In this document: positions 52,738-61,200 of the stretch, piece by piece
Layout of the letters: each line of letters starts with the position of its first letter
How positions within the stretch are numbered: position 1 is the stretch's first letter
Source of the DNA: Collinsella sp.
GTDB lineage: Bacteria > Actinomycetota > Coriobacteriia > Coriobacteriales > Coriobacteriaceae
Assembly (NCBI GenBank): GCA_019419585.1
Contig: DXZQ01000004.1
Location: 34,276 to 98,275 of the forward strand
DNA length: 64,000 bases
Reading direction: 5' to 3'
Translations under genes and position numbers: made by a program
Notes under the pieces: model-generated
Databases searched by the model: none
Seen by the model: the letters and a program-made list of their open reading frames with translations, nothing else
Told to the model about the DNA's origin: nothing

Positions 52738-52961
52738 GGTAGGACTCCTTATTGGTCAGGCGCTGGTTACCGATCAGCGCATAAGGCGTCTTGGTTTCCG
52801 ACCAAGACAACAAACTCGGCTATGGTACCACGGCGCCGCGCGTCCCACAAAAGGTTCACGGTCTTTTCGGAACGACACGAATCTGATCCATCGAAACACA
52901 TCTCCACCGTTCCTTCAACTGGGAAAATGCCGTCCCCGGGGCCTGAGAAGGGCCCCGGGGA

Positions 52962-53025
52962 CGTTCGACTGACTGCGGGAACGGCCTTTCCGCTCAATGT
53001 GTTCGGCTGAGATCGGAAATCAACC
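52962..53025. repeat. Left 64-bp direct repeat flanking the island (putative attL)
   Basis: Starts CGTTCGACTGACTGCGGGAA and ends GATCGGAAATCAACC. It matches 60591-60654 at 62 of 64 positions in the same orientation. The inverted repeat AACTGAAC-TAG-GTTCAGTT (53027-53045) lies directly inside it and is not at the right end. Confidence 0.8.
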
Positions 53026-53053
53026 AAACTGAACTAGGTTCAGTTGACATGGT

Positions 53054-53090
53054 TAAAAACGAGGGGCGACGCTTTTGCGTCACCCCTCGT
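53054..53090 (-). terminator. Terminator of the island operon
   Basis: A 14-bp stem with one mismatch (ACGAGGGGTGACGC / GCGTCGCCCCTCGT) is followed on the minus strand by TTTTTAACC. It lies between the left repeat and the last island gene. Confidence 0.85.
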
Positions 53091-53104
53091 CCCGGCCGGT
53101 TGCT

Positions 53105-53449
53105 TTAGTTGTACACACGGTAGTTACACTTGAACTGGGTTATGTGTCCATAGTTGGAGCGGTACCAACCCGACGTATAGCTGATTGCCTCTGCGCCTAG
53201 ATAGTCGTAGCCCTTGTTGTAGCGAAGCTGACGGTAGGTCGTGTCGTACTCTGCTACGTAAAACGTGTCTCCAGAGAAGGCTTTGTACCGGTCCTTAACC
53301 GTCGAAGCCATGTACGCGGGTTCGACATCGCCTTTCTCCCCGTTGAGCGCATAGACGGGTGCCGCGATTCCGCATAAAGCCGTTGCCACGAGGATGGCGT
53401 AGACAGCCATGCGCGACGCATTGGACTTCAGCTATTCAAATAGTTTCAT
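53105..53449 (-). pseudogene. Small exported peptide gene with amber codon at position 6
   Basis: An ATG at 53449 with GAGGTGA five bases ahead begins MKLFE, one base after the stop of the upstream ABC gene, but codon 6 is TAG (53434-53432). The same frame goes on as LKSNASRMAVYAILVATALCGIAAPVYA, a typical signal peptide, then about 80 residues rich in Tyr (SGWYRSNYGHITQFKCNYRVYN end). Reinitiation at ATG 53410 would give 101 residues and a shortened signal n-region with no good ribosome site. It looks like a secreted peptide of the cassette, recently broken or read through. Function unknown. Confidence 0.65.
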
Positions 53450-53450
53450 G

Positions 53451-55265
53451 TCATTCACCTCGCTCGTATGTATCGAGGTATTCCTGCTTGAGCGTCTGCG
53501 AGGACGACTTGATCTTTTCCACGAGCGTGCCGGCCTCGATGAAGTAGAACGAGTTGGTGAGGTCTGCCAGGTCGTCGAGCAGATGGCTTGAAATGAGCAC
53601 GCTGTGTCCCCGCGCCACCTCGCTGCGCATCGCGTCGCAGGAGGTTTTCCGTTTTCCCGGATCGAGGCCGTTCTGCGGTTCATCGAGGATGAGGTACGGG
53701 CAATCGGTCGCTATCGCCATGGCAAGCTTTACCTGCTGCTTCATTCCTGTCGAGAGTTTACGGGTCGGCTTGTCGAGATATGGGGAGATTCCGAGGGAGT
53801 CGCAGAGCGAGTCGATGTCGGCGGCCGATTTCCACGCCTCCCTAACGAAAGCAAGGTGCTCGATGGCCGATAGCGTGGGATAGAGATCCGCGCTGCCCGA
53901 AGAGCTCAGGTAGACGAGTTCTGCAAATTCGGCTGATCGACGTTGGCAGATTCCGTCTGCCGCCAGGCTTCCCGAGCGGATGCGGGTGGGAAATTGGCCC
54001 GACAGCGCTTCAAGAAGGGTGGTTTTCCCCGAGCCGTTGGGAGCAACGAGGCCCGCCGCCGTTCCCGGGCTCAGGAAAAGCGACCCGATTGAAAGTATCG
54101 TCGTGCTTCCGTATCCCACGCTCGCGTCTAGAAGCTCGAGCCCATGGTGCTTTTTCGCGGGTCCAGGCTGTTTGGGGGAACGTGTCGCAACGGCGCCGAC
54201 CGTAAAAAAGACCGCGACGTATGCCAGGGCCACGGCAAGCATCGATGCGCTGCCTGAACCGGAGCCAATGAATTCTGTCGGGAAGCATCCTACGTAACCC
54301 GTTGCCTCGATAGGCGAGAATACGGGCAGTGGCAGGAGCCCGAGCACGGCATTATGCCCTAGTGCCGAATCGGACAATAACGGGAATGCCGGGGCCGCGA
54401 CAAGCAGCGCGGAGGTAAGGGGGCCCGCGAGGACGCGCCTCGTTGCGGTCGATAGGACGGCGGAGCAAACGGATATCAAGGTTCCGCCCGCAAGCAGCGC
54501 GAGAAGCAGGGCTATGAAGACGTTTCCCGCGGTCGTGGTGGTAAGCGCGCCGTCATGGAAGAAGGCGATCGGGTACCCAATTTGCCCGAAGCCGTTTAGG
54601 ACCAAGGCGTAAATGCCCCCGGGTGCGAGGCCGGCGAGGAGCATCGCGGTCCCCGCGACGATTATCGAAAACACGATCTGAATAAGGCGCCGGAATTTGG
54701 GCACGGGCGCCTTTGCCGCCAGGGTCCCGGGCCTTGTGGCGCCGAGCACGAGTATCGACGAGAGAAGGAAGGGGATGAAGGGAAGGAAAGACGGCGCCGT
54801 GGCAATGGCGTAAGGCAGGAAGGAAAGGAATGGCAGGTCGTTTGCGGAGGCCGGGATATCCGTGATGCCGGAGCTGCTCAGGGCACGGCAATATGCGAGC
54901 GCTGCGTCATTGGTCTCTCGGTCTCCCACGATGGACCCGGATTGGAAGCCTTCGCCCATGAGCGCGTAGTAGCTCTCGGCAGAATCGAGAAAGGCGGCGT
55001 CGGTTTGAGCGGCAAGGGCGGCGTTCGCGTATCTTGCAAGCTCCGCGTCATTTTGCTGCTCTGGAGATAGGTCTGTGCCGCTGGCCTGGGGCGCGCGCGT
55101 ATTGAATGCGTCGACAAAGCTCTGCATGCCCTGTTTCATAAAGAAGGGCCCGTAGATGGGTGAATTGAACGCAATGGGGACGGAAAAGGCTGCAGCGAGA
55201 ACGAGCGTACAAATCCATACGGCCTTGTCTCTTAGGATTAGTTTGAGAAGAAGTCGACAGTACAT
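53451..55265 (-). CDS. ABC transporter, permease-ATPase fusion
   Basis: 604 residues. The first 370 form a permease with about six membrane segments and a loop after the first. The last 225 are an ABC ATPase with APNGSGKTT (Walker A), LSTGMKQQVKLA (signature) and YLILDEPQNGLD (Walker B). The permease holds the block NGFGQIGYPI, which recurs twice in the 740-residue permease of the same operon. It probably exports or clears a small peptide. ATG 55265 has AGGTG. Confidence 0.85.
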   Translation of the reverse strand: MYCRLLLKLILRDKAVWICTLVLAAAFSVPIAFNSPIYGPFFMKQGMQSFVDAFNTRAPQASGTDLSPEQQNDAELARYANAALAAQTDAAFLDSAESYYALMGEGFQSGSIVGDRETNDAALAYCRALSSSGITDIPASANDLPFLSFLPYAIATAPSFLPFIPFLLSSILVLGATRPGTLAAKAPVPKFRRLIQIVFSIIVAGTAMLLAGLAPGGIYALVLNGFGQIGYPIAFFHDGALTTTTAGNVFIALLLALLAGGTLISVCSAVLSTATRRVLAGPLTSALLVAAPAFPLLSDSALGHNAVLGLLPLPVFSPIEATGYVGCFPTEFIGSGSGSASMLAVALAYVAVFFTVGAVATRSPKQPGPAKKHHGLELLDASVGYGSTTILSIGSLFLSPGTAAGLVAPNGSGKTTLLEALSGQFPTRIRSGSLAADGICQRRSAEFAELVYLSSSGSADLYPTLSAIEHLAFVREAWKSAADIDSLCDSLGISPYLDKPTRKLSTGMKQQVKLAMAIATDCPYLILDEPQNGLDPGKRKTSCDAMRSEVARGHSVLISSHLLDDLADLTNSFYFIEAGTLVEKIKSSSQTLKQEYLDTYERGE

Positions 55266-55418
55266 TTAGAAGCACCTACGTTCCTCAAAGAATTGTTAGA
55301 TTAAAAGTAACAGACCGGATGAAGATACGTGCGACGGGGGCGAGGCGAATGGCTGAGCGGTATCGATATGCGGGTTCAACGGTATCACATTGGCCACATA
55401 GATTTTTAACTTGCATTT

Positions 55419-56168
55419 CTACCCGCCCTTTTCGTAGAGTCGCCGATACGTGCTTAGCGCACCCTCGGCGCGTCCGGCAGGCTTTGCGAAATGGGATCCA
55501 GGAGACTTCGGCGCAGCATCATCTTGCGGAATGCCTCTAATGAGCCTCCCATCCTTCAAAAACAGAATCTCATCGCACAGCCTATCGACCGAATCCAAGA
55601 TGTGGGATGACATGATGATGCACGTACCAGAATCGGCCAGCTTCCTGAGAATCTCGGAATGCAAGTCCACCCTGCTGGGGTCGAGCGCGTTCATGGGCTC
55701 ATCTAATAGAAGGTACCGCGCGCCCGTCGCATACGCAATCGCCAGGGTAAGCTGCTGCTTCATGCCCTGGCTCAGAGTGCGGATCCTCATCTTCGCGAAC
55801 TCGCCTATCTGCATTTGTTCCACTATCTCTTCGATATCGCGAGCATGCGGCCACATATCGCAAACCATCTTGAGGTGATCTTCCGCACGCAATCCGGGAT
55901 ACAGCAGCGTCCCCTCACCAGGTGCATAGAAGATCATAGAACGGACCTCTCTCGCACCCGTACCCTGCACCTCATCCAGAACGATGCTCCCGTCCACGCG
56001 AGGACCCGGCAAACCTGCCATCGCACGCAGCAACGTCGTCTTTCCATGCCCGTTCGGAGCGACGAGACCGTAGGCCGTACCCGGGGCAAACTCAGCGTTC
56101 ACCGAATCTACGAGCACCTTCTTTCCATAAGAGATCGTCAGCGTTTGAAGGTCAATCATCGAGATCAT
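55419..56168 (-). CDS. ABC transporter ATP-binding protein
   Basis: 249 residues with APNGHGKTT (Walker A), LSQGMKQQLTLA (signature) and YLLLDEPMNALD (Walker B). Closely similar to the ATPase half of the fusion protein downstream, suggesting duplication. The ATG at 56168 overlaps the stop of the upstream permease as ATGA, so the two form a coupled pair. Confidence 0.9.
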   Translation of the reverse strand: MISMIDLQTLTISYGKKVLVDSVNAEFAPGTAYGLVAPNGHGKTTLLRAMAGLPGPRVDGSIVLDEVQGTGAREVRSMIFYAPGEGTLLYPGLRAEDHLKMVCDMWPHARDIEEIVEQMQIGEFAKMRIRTLSQGMKQQLTLAIAYATGARYLLLDEPMNALDPSRVDLHSEILRKLADSGTCIIMSSHILDSVDRLCDEILFLKDGRLIRGIPQDDAAPKSPGSHFAKPAGRAEGALSTYRRLYEKGG

Positions 56169-58387
56169 CCCCTTTCGATCTTTGGAACACTCAGGCGCAC
56201 CATCAACGGAGATACGGCGCCCAAGACCACCAGCAGAGCGCCCGATGCGCCGACGACCTCTCCAAAAGGCATCGCGTTCGTCCCTCGCCCAAGGAACCCA
56301 ATCGTCCCCACCTGGGAAGCGGGATCAAACGAGGCGAATGGAGCCAGCAGCGCGACGCCCATGCCCACGCTTTCAACATGAGCGCTCAACGAACCCAACA
56401 CCAAGAGAACCGCGCAAACCATTCCGGTGACAACGGGGTTGCGGCTAATCGCTGCTGTCAACGCAGCGACGACGGAAATCACGCCGTATGCCATGACCAG
56501 CAACGGAATACTGTACAACACCGCCTCCCCCACCATGGACGTTGTCGAAGCTCCCGCCCGAATGAGAGCGACGGGATACTCCGATCCACCCGCACCGTTC
56601 TTAATCACGGACACAACGACAGCGGGAACCATCGACACCAAAAGCAGCACCAAGCCAAGCAGGAGAGCCAGCGCAACAGCCGTCAGAAAACGCACATGCG
56701 CTGTTGCGGGGATCTGGAGAACCAGAAGGGAACGACACTGCAGGTGGGTGCACGCGAGCGATGTGACAACCACGGGCAACAGCAAAAATAAGGAGGGAAG
56801 CGCTGCCTGGAGATACGAAAGGAGGATTAATGGGGGCATCTTCGTACTTAACTCGTAAACCTTGGGGTCCGGCAAGCTCGCGAGCGACTCAAGCAGAAGG
56901 GCGCGCGCCTCCGCACGAGAAGGAGTCTCCGGCTCGATTCCGATCGATTGCAGGAGAGTCGCATCTGCCGCGCCCAGCTCACCTCGAGCGCGCTCGTACG
57001 TCGCAAGGCTTCGAAACCCCTCCGCAGGCATAGGCGCGTACACGAAACCCGAAAGAGCATCCCGCATGTCTTCCAGGGCCGCTTTGCCCTCGACGTCCAT
57101 ATTCGCAGCGTTCTGCTCTAGATACCGATCTATTGAACGGAGCTCCCCATCCCTATACCGAACAGCGGAAACGTTATCAGCGTCAGGAAACATCTCGACC
57201 AGAGCCGGGGCCAGCATCGTCGTCGACATTGCAATCGCGCATACGGCGAGGGTAGGAGAACGCAGGAGCAGTTTCCCCATCGTTCTTACGTATGCAACGG
57301 CGGAGGCACAAGCGCTCGAACGAGTTGCCGTTCTCGATGCAGTGAAGGAACCTCTCTCAAGACAAATCGGGGATATCGGGCACGCGCAGCCGCTCTTTCC
57401 AGCAACGCAAAGCAGGCTAATTGCCAGCACCTCGATCCCGATTGCGCATACGAGGGCAATCGCGCCACGCTCGAAGCAAAGTCCAGGCAGATTCACTATC
57501 TGCGTTGTCGGGTACGGGCTATAGGCGCCGACGGTCAACTCAGTGTTCGCATACGTAAGGGGATTCAACAGGGCGAACTCACGTAAAGCGATGGATCTTC
57601 CGTAATACCCGGGAACCATCGTCACCCCCATCAGGGCACATACGAACACGATTCCAAGCGTAGGGTTATTGGCAATCTTCACGGCAAGGTGAACGACAAG
57701 CGAGATGAACGCTGCCACCAAGAATTGCAAGATGGCCGTCTGCGCGAACACCAGCCAAGCCGGTTTGATAACCGGAGTCGCATATTGAATGTAGCCTATC
57801 GGATAGAACGGCGAGCCCGGGCCATTCTTCACAAGCGCGGCGATTATCCCTGGAAGATTGATGGCGAGGACGGCAAGCATTGCAAAAACACTCGCCCATA
57901 CGCTCGATGCAACAAGTCTACCCAGCTCGCCCATCGGTGCCTGGATGATGAGCTTTTCACGTTTGTTAAGACGCGCGGCAAGGAACGAGACGGCAACGGC
58001 CGTTGCGACCCATAGCAAGTACTCCTTCGATCCGTCATAATAGGTGTACTCTCCATCCGATATCTGCAGAAACGGAAGTAGGGGAGAGAGCGGTGCCAAG
58101 ATAAGACGTCCCGCGGCAAGAGGGTACAGAAGCGCGGGCATGCTTGATGAAGAGGTATAGACACCGTCCTCCCCCGCATTCACAAGCGCATCCGCATAGG
58201 ATGCTGACAATTCCTGCTCAACACGGGTTATTCCCGACTCGAGGTATTCGACCCGTCCGTCGATGCCAGCCGCGCTCCTGAAGACGGGCAGAGCACAAAG
58301 AACCATCAACGCAACAACGACAACACAGAGCGACCTGGAGGAGAGAAGCGACCTAAAGATCGCCTTCGAGATTTTGAGCATATTCAT
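56165..58387 (-). CDS. Large ABC permease with internally repeated domain
   Basis: 740 residues, about twelve membrane segments in two similar halves. Each half has a long loop after its first helix and then the block VKNGPGSPFYPIGYI (first half) or IKNGAGGSEYPVALI (second half). This NGxG...YP block also occurs in the neighbouring fusion protein. Large permeases of this kind go with bacteriocin-type peptides. ATG 58387 follows AAGG; upstream in-frame starts are weaker. Confidence 0.8.
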   Translation of the reverse strand: MNMLKISKAIFRSLLSSRSLCVVVVALMVLCALPVFRSAAGIDGRVEYLESGITRVEQELSASYADALVNAGEDGVYTSSSSMPALLYPLAAGRLILAPLSPLLPFLQISDGEYTYYDGSKEYLLWVATAVAVSFLAARLNKREKLIIQAPMGELGRLVASSVWASVFAMLAVLAINLPGIIAALVKNGPGSPFYPIGYIQYATPVIKPAWLVFAQTAILQFLVAAFISLVVHLAVKIANNPTLGIVFVCALMGVTMVPGYYGRSIALREFALLNPLTYANTELTVGAYSPYPTTQIVNLPGLCFERGAIALVCAIGIEVLAISLLCVAGKSGCACPISPICLERGSFTASRTATRSSACASAVAYVRTMGKLLLRSPTLAVCAIAMSTTMLAPALVEMFPDADNVSAVRYRDGELRSIDRYLEQNAANMDVEGKAALEDMRDALSGFVYAPMPAEGFRSLATYERARGELGAADATLLQSIGIEPETPSRAEARALLLESLASLPDPKVYELSTKMPPLILLSYLQAALPSLFLLLPVVVTSLACTHLQCRSLLVLQIPATAHVRFLTAVALALLLGLVLLLVSMVPAVVVSVIKNGAGGSEYPVALIRAGASTTSMVGEAVLYSIPLLVMAYGVISVVAALTAAISRNPVVTGMVCAVLLVLGSLSAHVESVGMGVALLAPFASFDPASQVGTIGFLGRGTNAMPFGEVVGASGALLVVLGAVSPLMVRLSVPKIERG

Positions 58388-58453
58388 CGCCAACCTTAAC
58401 CTCATCCAGTCGGAACAGAGGGGCCGAACAAAATGCTCGGCCCTTCCTCGCAT

Positions 58454-58819
58454 CTAGTAGGTGCTATAGACAAATTGCCATTTATCAGTTGTGCCAAGAA
58501 CACCACAGGAGCACATTGCAGCGAGGCGGGATTCCCTATGATGCGCGGATCGGCGATAGCCATTTCGGTAGGAGATCGTCTTGTAAGAGATGTTGAACAT
58601 CGAGATGCTGTGCCCGCTTACGCCGCGAGGACAGCTGTAGCTCCAGTAGGTATCGACGACGACGTCCGTATACCCGAGGGGCTCAACGAGGGCACACTGG
58701 CTGCTCTCCTGGGAAGGAGGCATCGGGGTATCCGCAAAAGCGGGGGCTCCCGGCAGCAACAGACAAAGAGCGAGGCCGAGGAAAACCAAGAGCTTACACG
58801 ACTTAACAGTACTGAACAT
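58454..58819 (-). CDS. Small exported peptide, lactococcin-972-like features
   Basis: 121 residues. A clear signal peptide (MFSTVKSCKLLVFLGLALCL ... APAFA, cut near residue 29), then a mature part of about 92 residues with four Cys (42, 63, 103, 105), YWSYSCPRGVSGHSISMF and an aromatic C-terminus (QFVYSTY). Size, GxxxHS motif, aromatic end and the permease/ATPase neighbours recall lactococcin-972-type bacteriocins, but the sequence match is weak. The ATG at 58819 follows GGAGAGGATT. It is the first gene of the island operon. Confidence 0.6.
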   Translation of the reverse strand: MFSTVKSCKLLVFLGLALCLLLPGAPAFADTPMPPSQESSQCALVEPLGYTDVVVDTYWSYSCPRGVSGHSISMFNISYKTISYRNGYRRSAHHRESRLAAMCSCGVLGTTDKWQFVYSTY

Positions 58820-58939
58820 AATCCTCTCCAATCTAGAGGGGTTTCGGTTGCAGCATGCTGTGATTACTTGCCGGCAAAGTCAATTTAACATAAACTGTTA
58901 AAAAGTAACCTGAGTCTTTTAAATTCTTCGGAGGTTATT

Positions 58940-59452
58940 ATGAGTTCCGACAATCGCACTCCCCGGCTTCATTCCTTCCGCATCGCATGTGCGATAGCCT
59001 CTGCGACCCTTTGCGCCACCGCCATCGCACAAGTGGCGTTCTCCTTAAAGCCAGCAATCGAAGTGCTCGACAACCCTGTAATTGCAGACTCCCCCGCGTA
59101 TCCAGCCCTTGCGATCTCGACATTGGTCCCTGCCGTCATCGGTATCGCTACGACCATCCTCAGCGCCGTTCTCGTGTGGACGATCAAGAGCGGAGACCCC
59201 TTCAAGAAAGGGTCTGCGACATGCTTGAAGGTGCTCGGCATTCTCTTCGTTGTTCAAGCTGCCACCAGCCTCTACGCCGGCTCACTCAAAACCTCCGTTT
59301 CGATGTTTGGCGGCGAGGGGGCCGTCGGCGCCCAAGAGATCGCTTCATCATTCGATTGGACCTCTCTGGTTCTCGGCATCGTCCTGTTCATGCTTTCCCA
59401 GCTCTTCTTGTACGCCCGAGAGCTGTACCTCGACTCCGACGAGATTGCGTAA
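58940..59452 (+). CDS. DUF2975-type membrane protein
   Basis: 170 residues with four membrane segments (about 14-34, 51-74, 90-108, 134-155). Gene layout and fold match DUF2975 proteins, which are usually encoded directly ahead of a YozG-type XRE regulator, as here. Role unknown; in similar pairs it may sense a membrane signal for the regulator. It is divergent from the peptide operon across a 120-base AT-rich promoter region. ATG 58940 follows GGAGG. Confidence 0.8.
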   Translation: MSSDNRTPRLHSFRIACAIASATLCATAIAQVAFSLKPAIEVLDNPVIADSPAYPALAISTLVPAVIGIATTILSAVLVWTIKSGDPFKKGSATCLKVLGILFVVQAATSLYAGSLKTSVSMFGGEGAVGAQEIASSFDWTSLVLGIVLFMLSQLFLYARELYLDSDEIA

Positions 59453-59461
59453 GGAAACGCC

Positions 59462-59713
59462 ATGCCCGTAATTGTTCGCCTCGACAAGATCATGGCCGAG
59501 CGAAAGATTTCCTCGAACGAACTTGCCGAAAGGATTGGAACCACGCCCGTGAACCTGTCCCGTATTAAAAAAGGGCATATTCGCGGCATTCGCTTCAACA
59601 CACTCGAGCAGCTATGCCTCGCCCTTCGTTGCCAACCCGGAGACCTTCTCGAAGTCATGAGCGAAGAGGATGCCCGAAAGGAGTTCGGACTCGATTGGTC
59701 CGCCGAGGATTAG
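59462..59713 (+). CDS. XRE-family regulator (YozG type)
   Basis: 83 residues: a single helix-turn-helix domain (SSNELAERIGTTPVNLSRIKKG) with the family ending LCLALRCQPGDLLE. It follows the DUF2975 gene by 9 bases and is probably co-transcribed with it. It is the best candidate to control the divergent peptide operon. Its stop codon is the exact junction with a tyrosine recombinase remnant. Confidence 0.9.
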   Translation: MPVIVRLDKIMAERKISSNELAERIGTTPVNLSRIKKGHIRGIRFNTLEQLCLALRCQPGDLLEVMSEEDARKEFGLDWSAED

Positions 59714-60439
59714 AGGGCGGTCGTACTCGCCCTGCACACGGGGATGCGAATCGGCGAGGTCTGCGGCCTTCGGTGGTGCGATGTGGATTTCGAGACGGGC
59801 CTGATCTCGATCAGACACTCGGTGGCGTACGCGAAGGGAATGGGTTCGTTCATCAAGGACACCAAGACCCATGACGCCAGGGGTATCCCCATCGACCCGG
59901 TCGGCCTACTCCCCTTCCTGAAGGAGACCCACGAGATCGACTGCGGAAAGCTGCGCTTGCGCGGCCTTACCGGGGCGGTCGAGATCGGGGACTGCTACAT
60001 CCTGTCGGAGCCGGGCGCGACCTTCGCGACGACAAGCTATATCCGCAGGGCGTTCAAGACGTTCTCGGAGACCAACGGCCTCATGGGCACCAACGACGAG
60101 CTGATCACGTTCCACGGCCTTCGCCACACGTTCGCAACGCAGTGGATCCGCCAAGGCGGCGATATCAAGGCGCTCCAATCGATCCTCGGCCACAAGGACG
60201 CCATGGCGACGCTCAACGTCTACGCCGACATCGAGCCCATCTCCAAAATCCATAACATGCTGCGCGCCACGCCGTGCCTTTGGCGCGGGCGCCTCGGGCC
60301 GAGGGTCGATCCGGGTCCCATGTTCCAACAGAGGATCCAGGAGTCCATCGAGACGCTCCAGGCGTTCGGCTACGGCATCACCGAGCCGGGCGACCGAAAT
60401 ATCGCCATACGCGACGTGAAGACGAACAGTTGGCTCTAG
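59714..60439 (+). pseudogene. Tyrosine recombinase (integrase), C-terminal remnant
   Basis: The catalytic domain is present: Arg of MRIGEVCGLRW, HGLRHTFAT (His, Arg) and GHKDAMATLNVYAD (His, Tyr). The N-terminal DNA-binding domains are missing: in-frame codons begin right after the XRE stop (AVVLALHTG) without a start. The first usable ATG is 59744. The tail beyond Tyr (about 65 residues) is unusual for the family. It probably once moved the island and cannot now do so alone. Confidence 0.85.
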
Positions 60440-60590
60440 CTCACCGAGTACGCGGCAGTGCTGGGCCCATCCCAACTGAGGTCACGGTGGTCCGATAGGG
60501 GCGCCGCCCGCGGCATGCGCCGCGGAGCGGTATCCCCTACCGAAGGGCGGGGATGCCCTCCGCTTCCAGTTCGGAATCAGCCGTCGGAGG

Positions 60591-60654
60591 CGTTCGGCTG
60601 ACTGCGGGAACGGCCTGTCCGCTCAATGTGTTCGGCTGAGATCGGAAATCAACC
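60591..60654. repeat. Right 64-bp direct repeat flanking the island (putative attR)
   Basis: Same orientation as 52962-53025 with two mismatches. It lies 150 bases past the integrase remnant. The rest of 60440-60835 has a GC-rich imperfect hairpin near 60495-60560 and the ACT gene leader; no gene was seen. Confidence 0.8.
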
Positions 60655-60835
60655 CAACACGAGCCGGACACGCGCCAGACGGCTCTTCCCCGTACGGCCT
60701 TCCCCCTTACGCTCATGTTGCAGGCATGTAACGCCGCAGCGAGCGCGCCTTTTTTGCGCCAGACAGGTACAATGATGAACACTGTACCGTAGCGGAGCGC
60801 CCCACGCGCGCCGCAATCACGCGAAAGGGTTTCCC

Positions 60836-61123
60836 ATGGCCGAGATCTCGTCCTCCCGTATCGTCATCACCGTCCTTGGCAAGAACCGCCCCGGCATCGT
60901 CGCCGGCGTCACCCGTGTCCTGGGCGAGGCCAACGTCGACATCCGCGACATCACGCAGTCCATTATCGAGGACATCTTCACCATGACCATGCTGGCCGAT
61001 ACCGCCGAGTCCAAGCTCGACTTCGCCGAGCTGCAGAAGGCCCTGGCCGAGGCCGGCGAGCTTTCGGGCGTCAACGTGTCCATCCAGCGCGAGGACGTCT
61101 TCAACTTTATGTACCGCCTGTAG
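60836..61123 (+). CDS. ACT-domain protein (UPF0237 type)
   Basis: A 95-residue protein that is a single ACT domain plus a short extension (VITVLGKNRPGIVAGVTRVLGE; VDIRDITQSI). Such proteins bind small ligands, often amino acids, as dimers. Ahead of the ATG the ribosome site is AAAGGG. It lies 77 bases ahead of the citrate synthase gene in the same direction. No enzyme domain is fused. Confidence 0.9.
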   Translation: MAEISSSRIVITVLGKNRPGIVAGVTRVLGEANVDIRDITQSIIEDIFTMTMLADTAESKLDFAELQKALAEAGELSGVNVSIQREDVFNFMYRL

Positions 61124-61200
61124 CGAGCAAGCCGCTGGGGATAGCCTGACGCGCGCATGCCCATGCAAGTCACCCCGATGCGGCCCGGAGAGGAGCGCGC

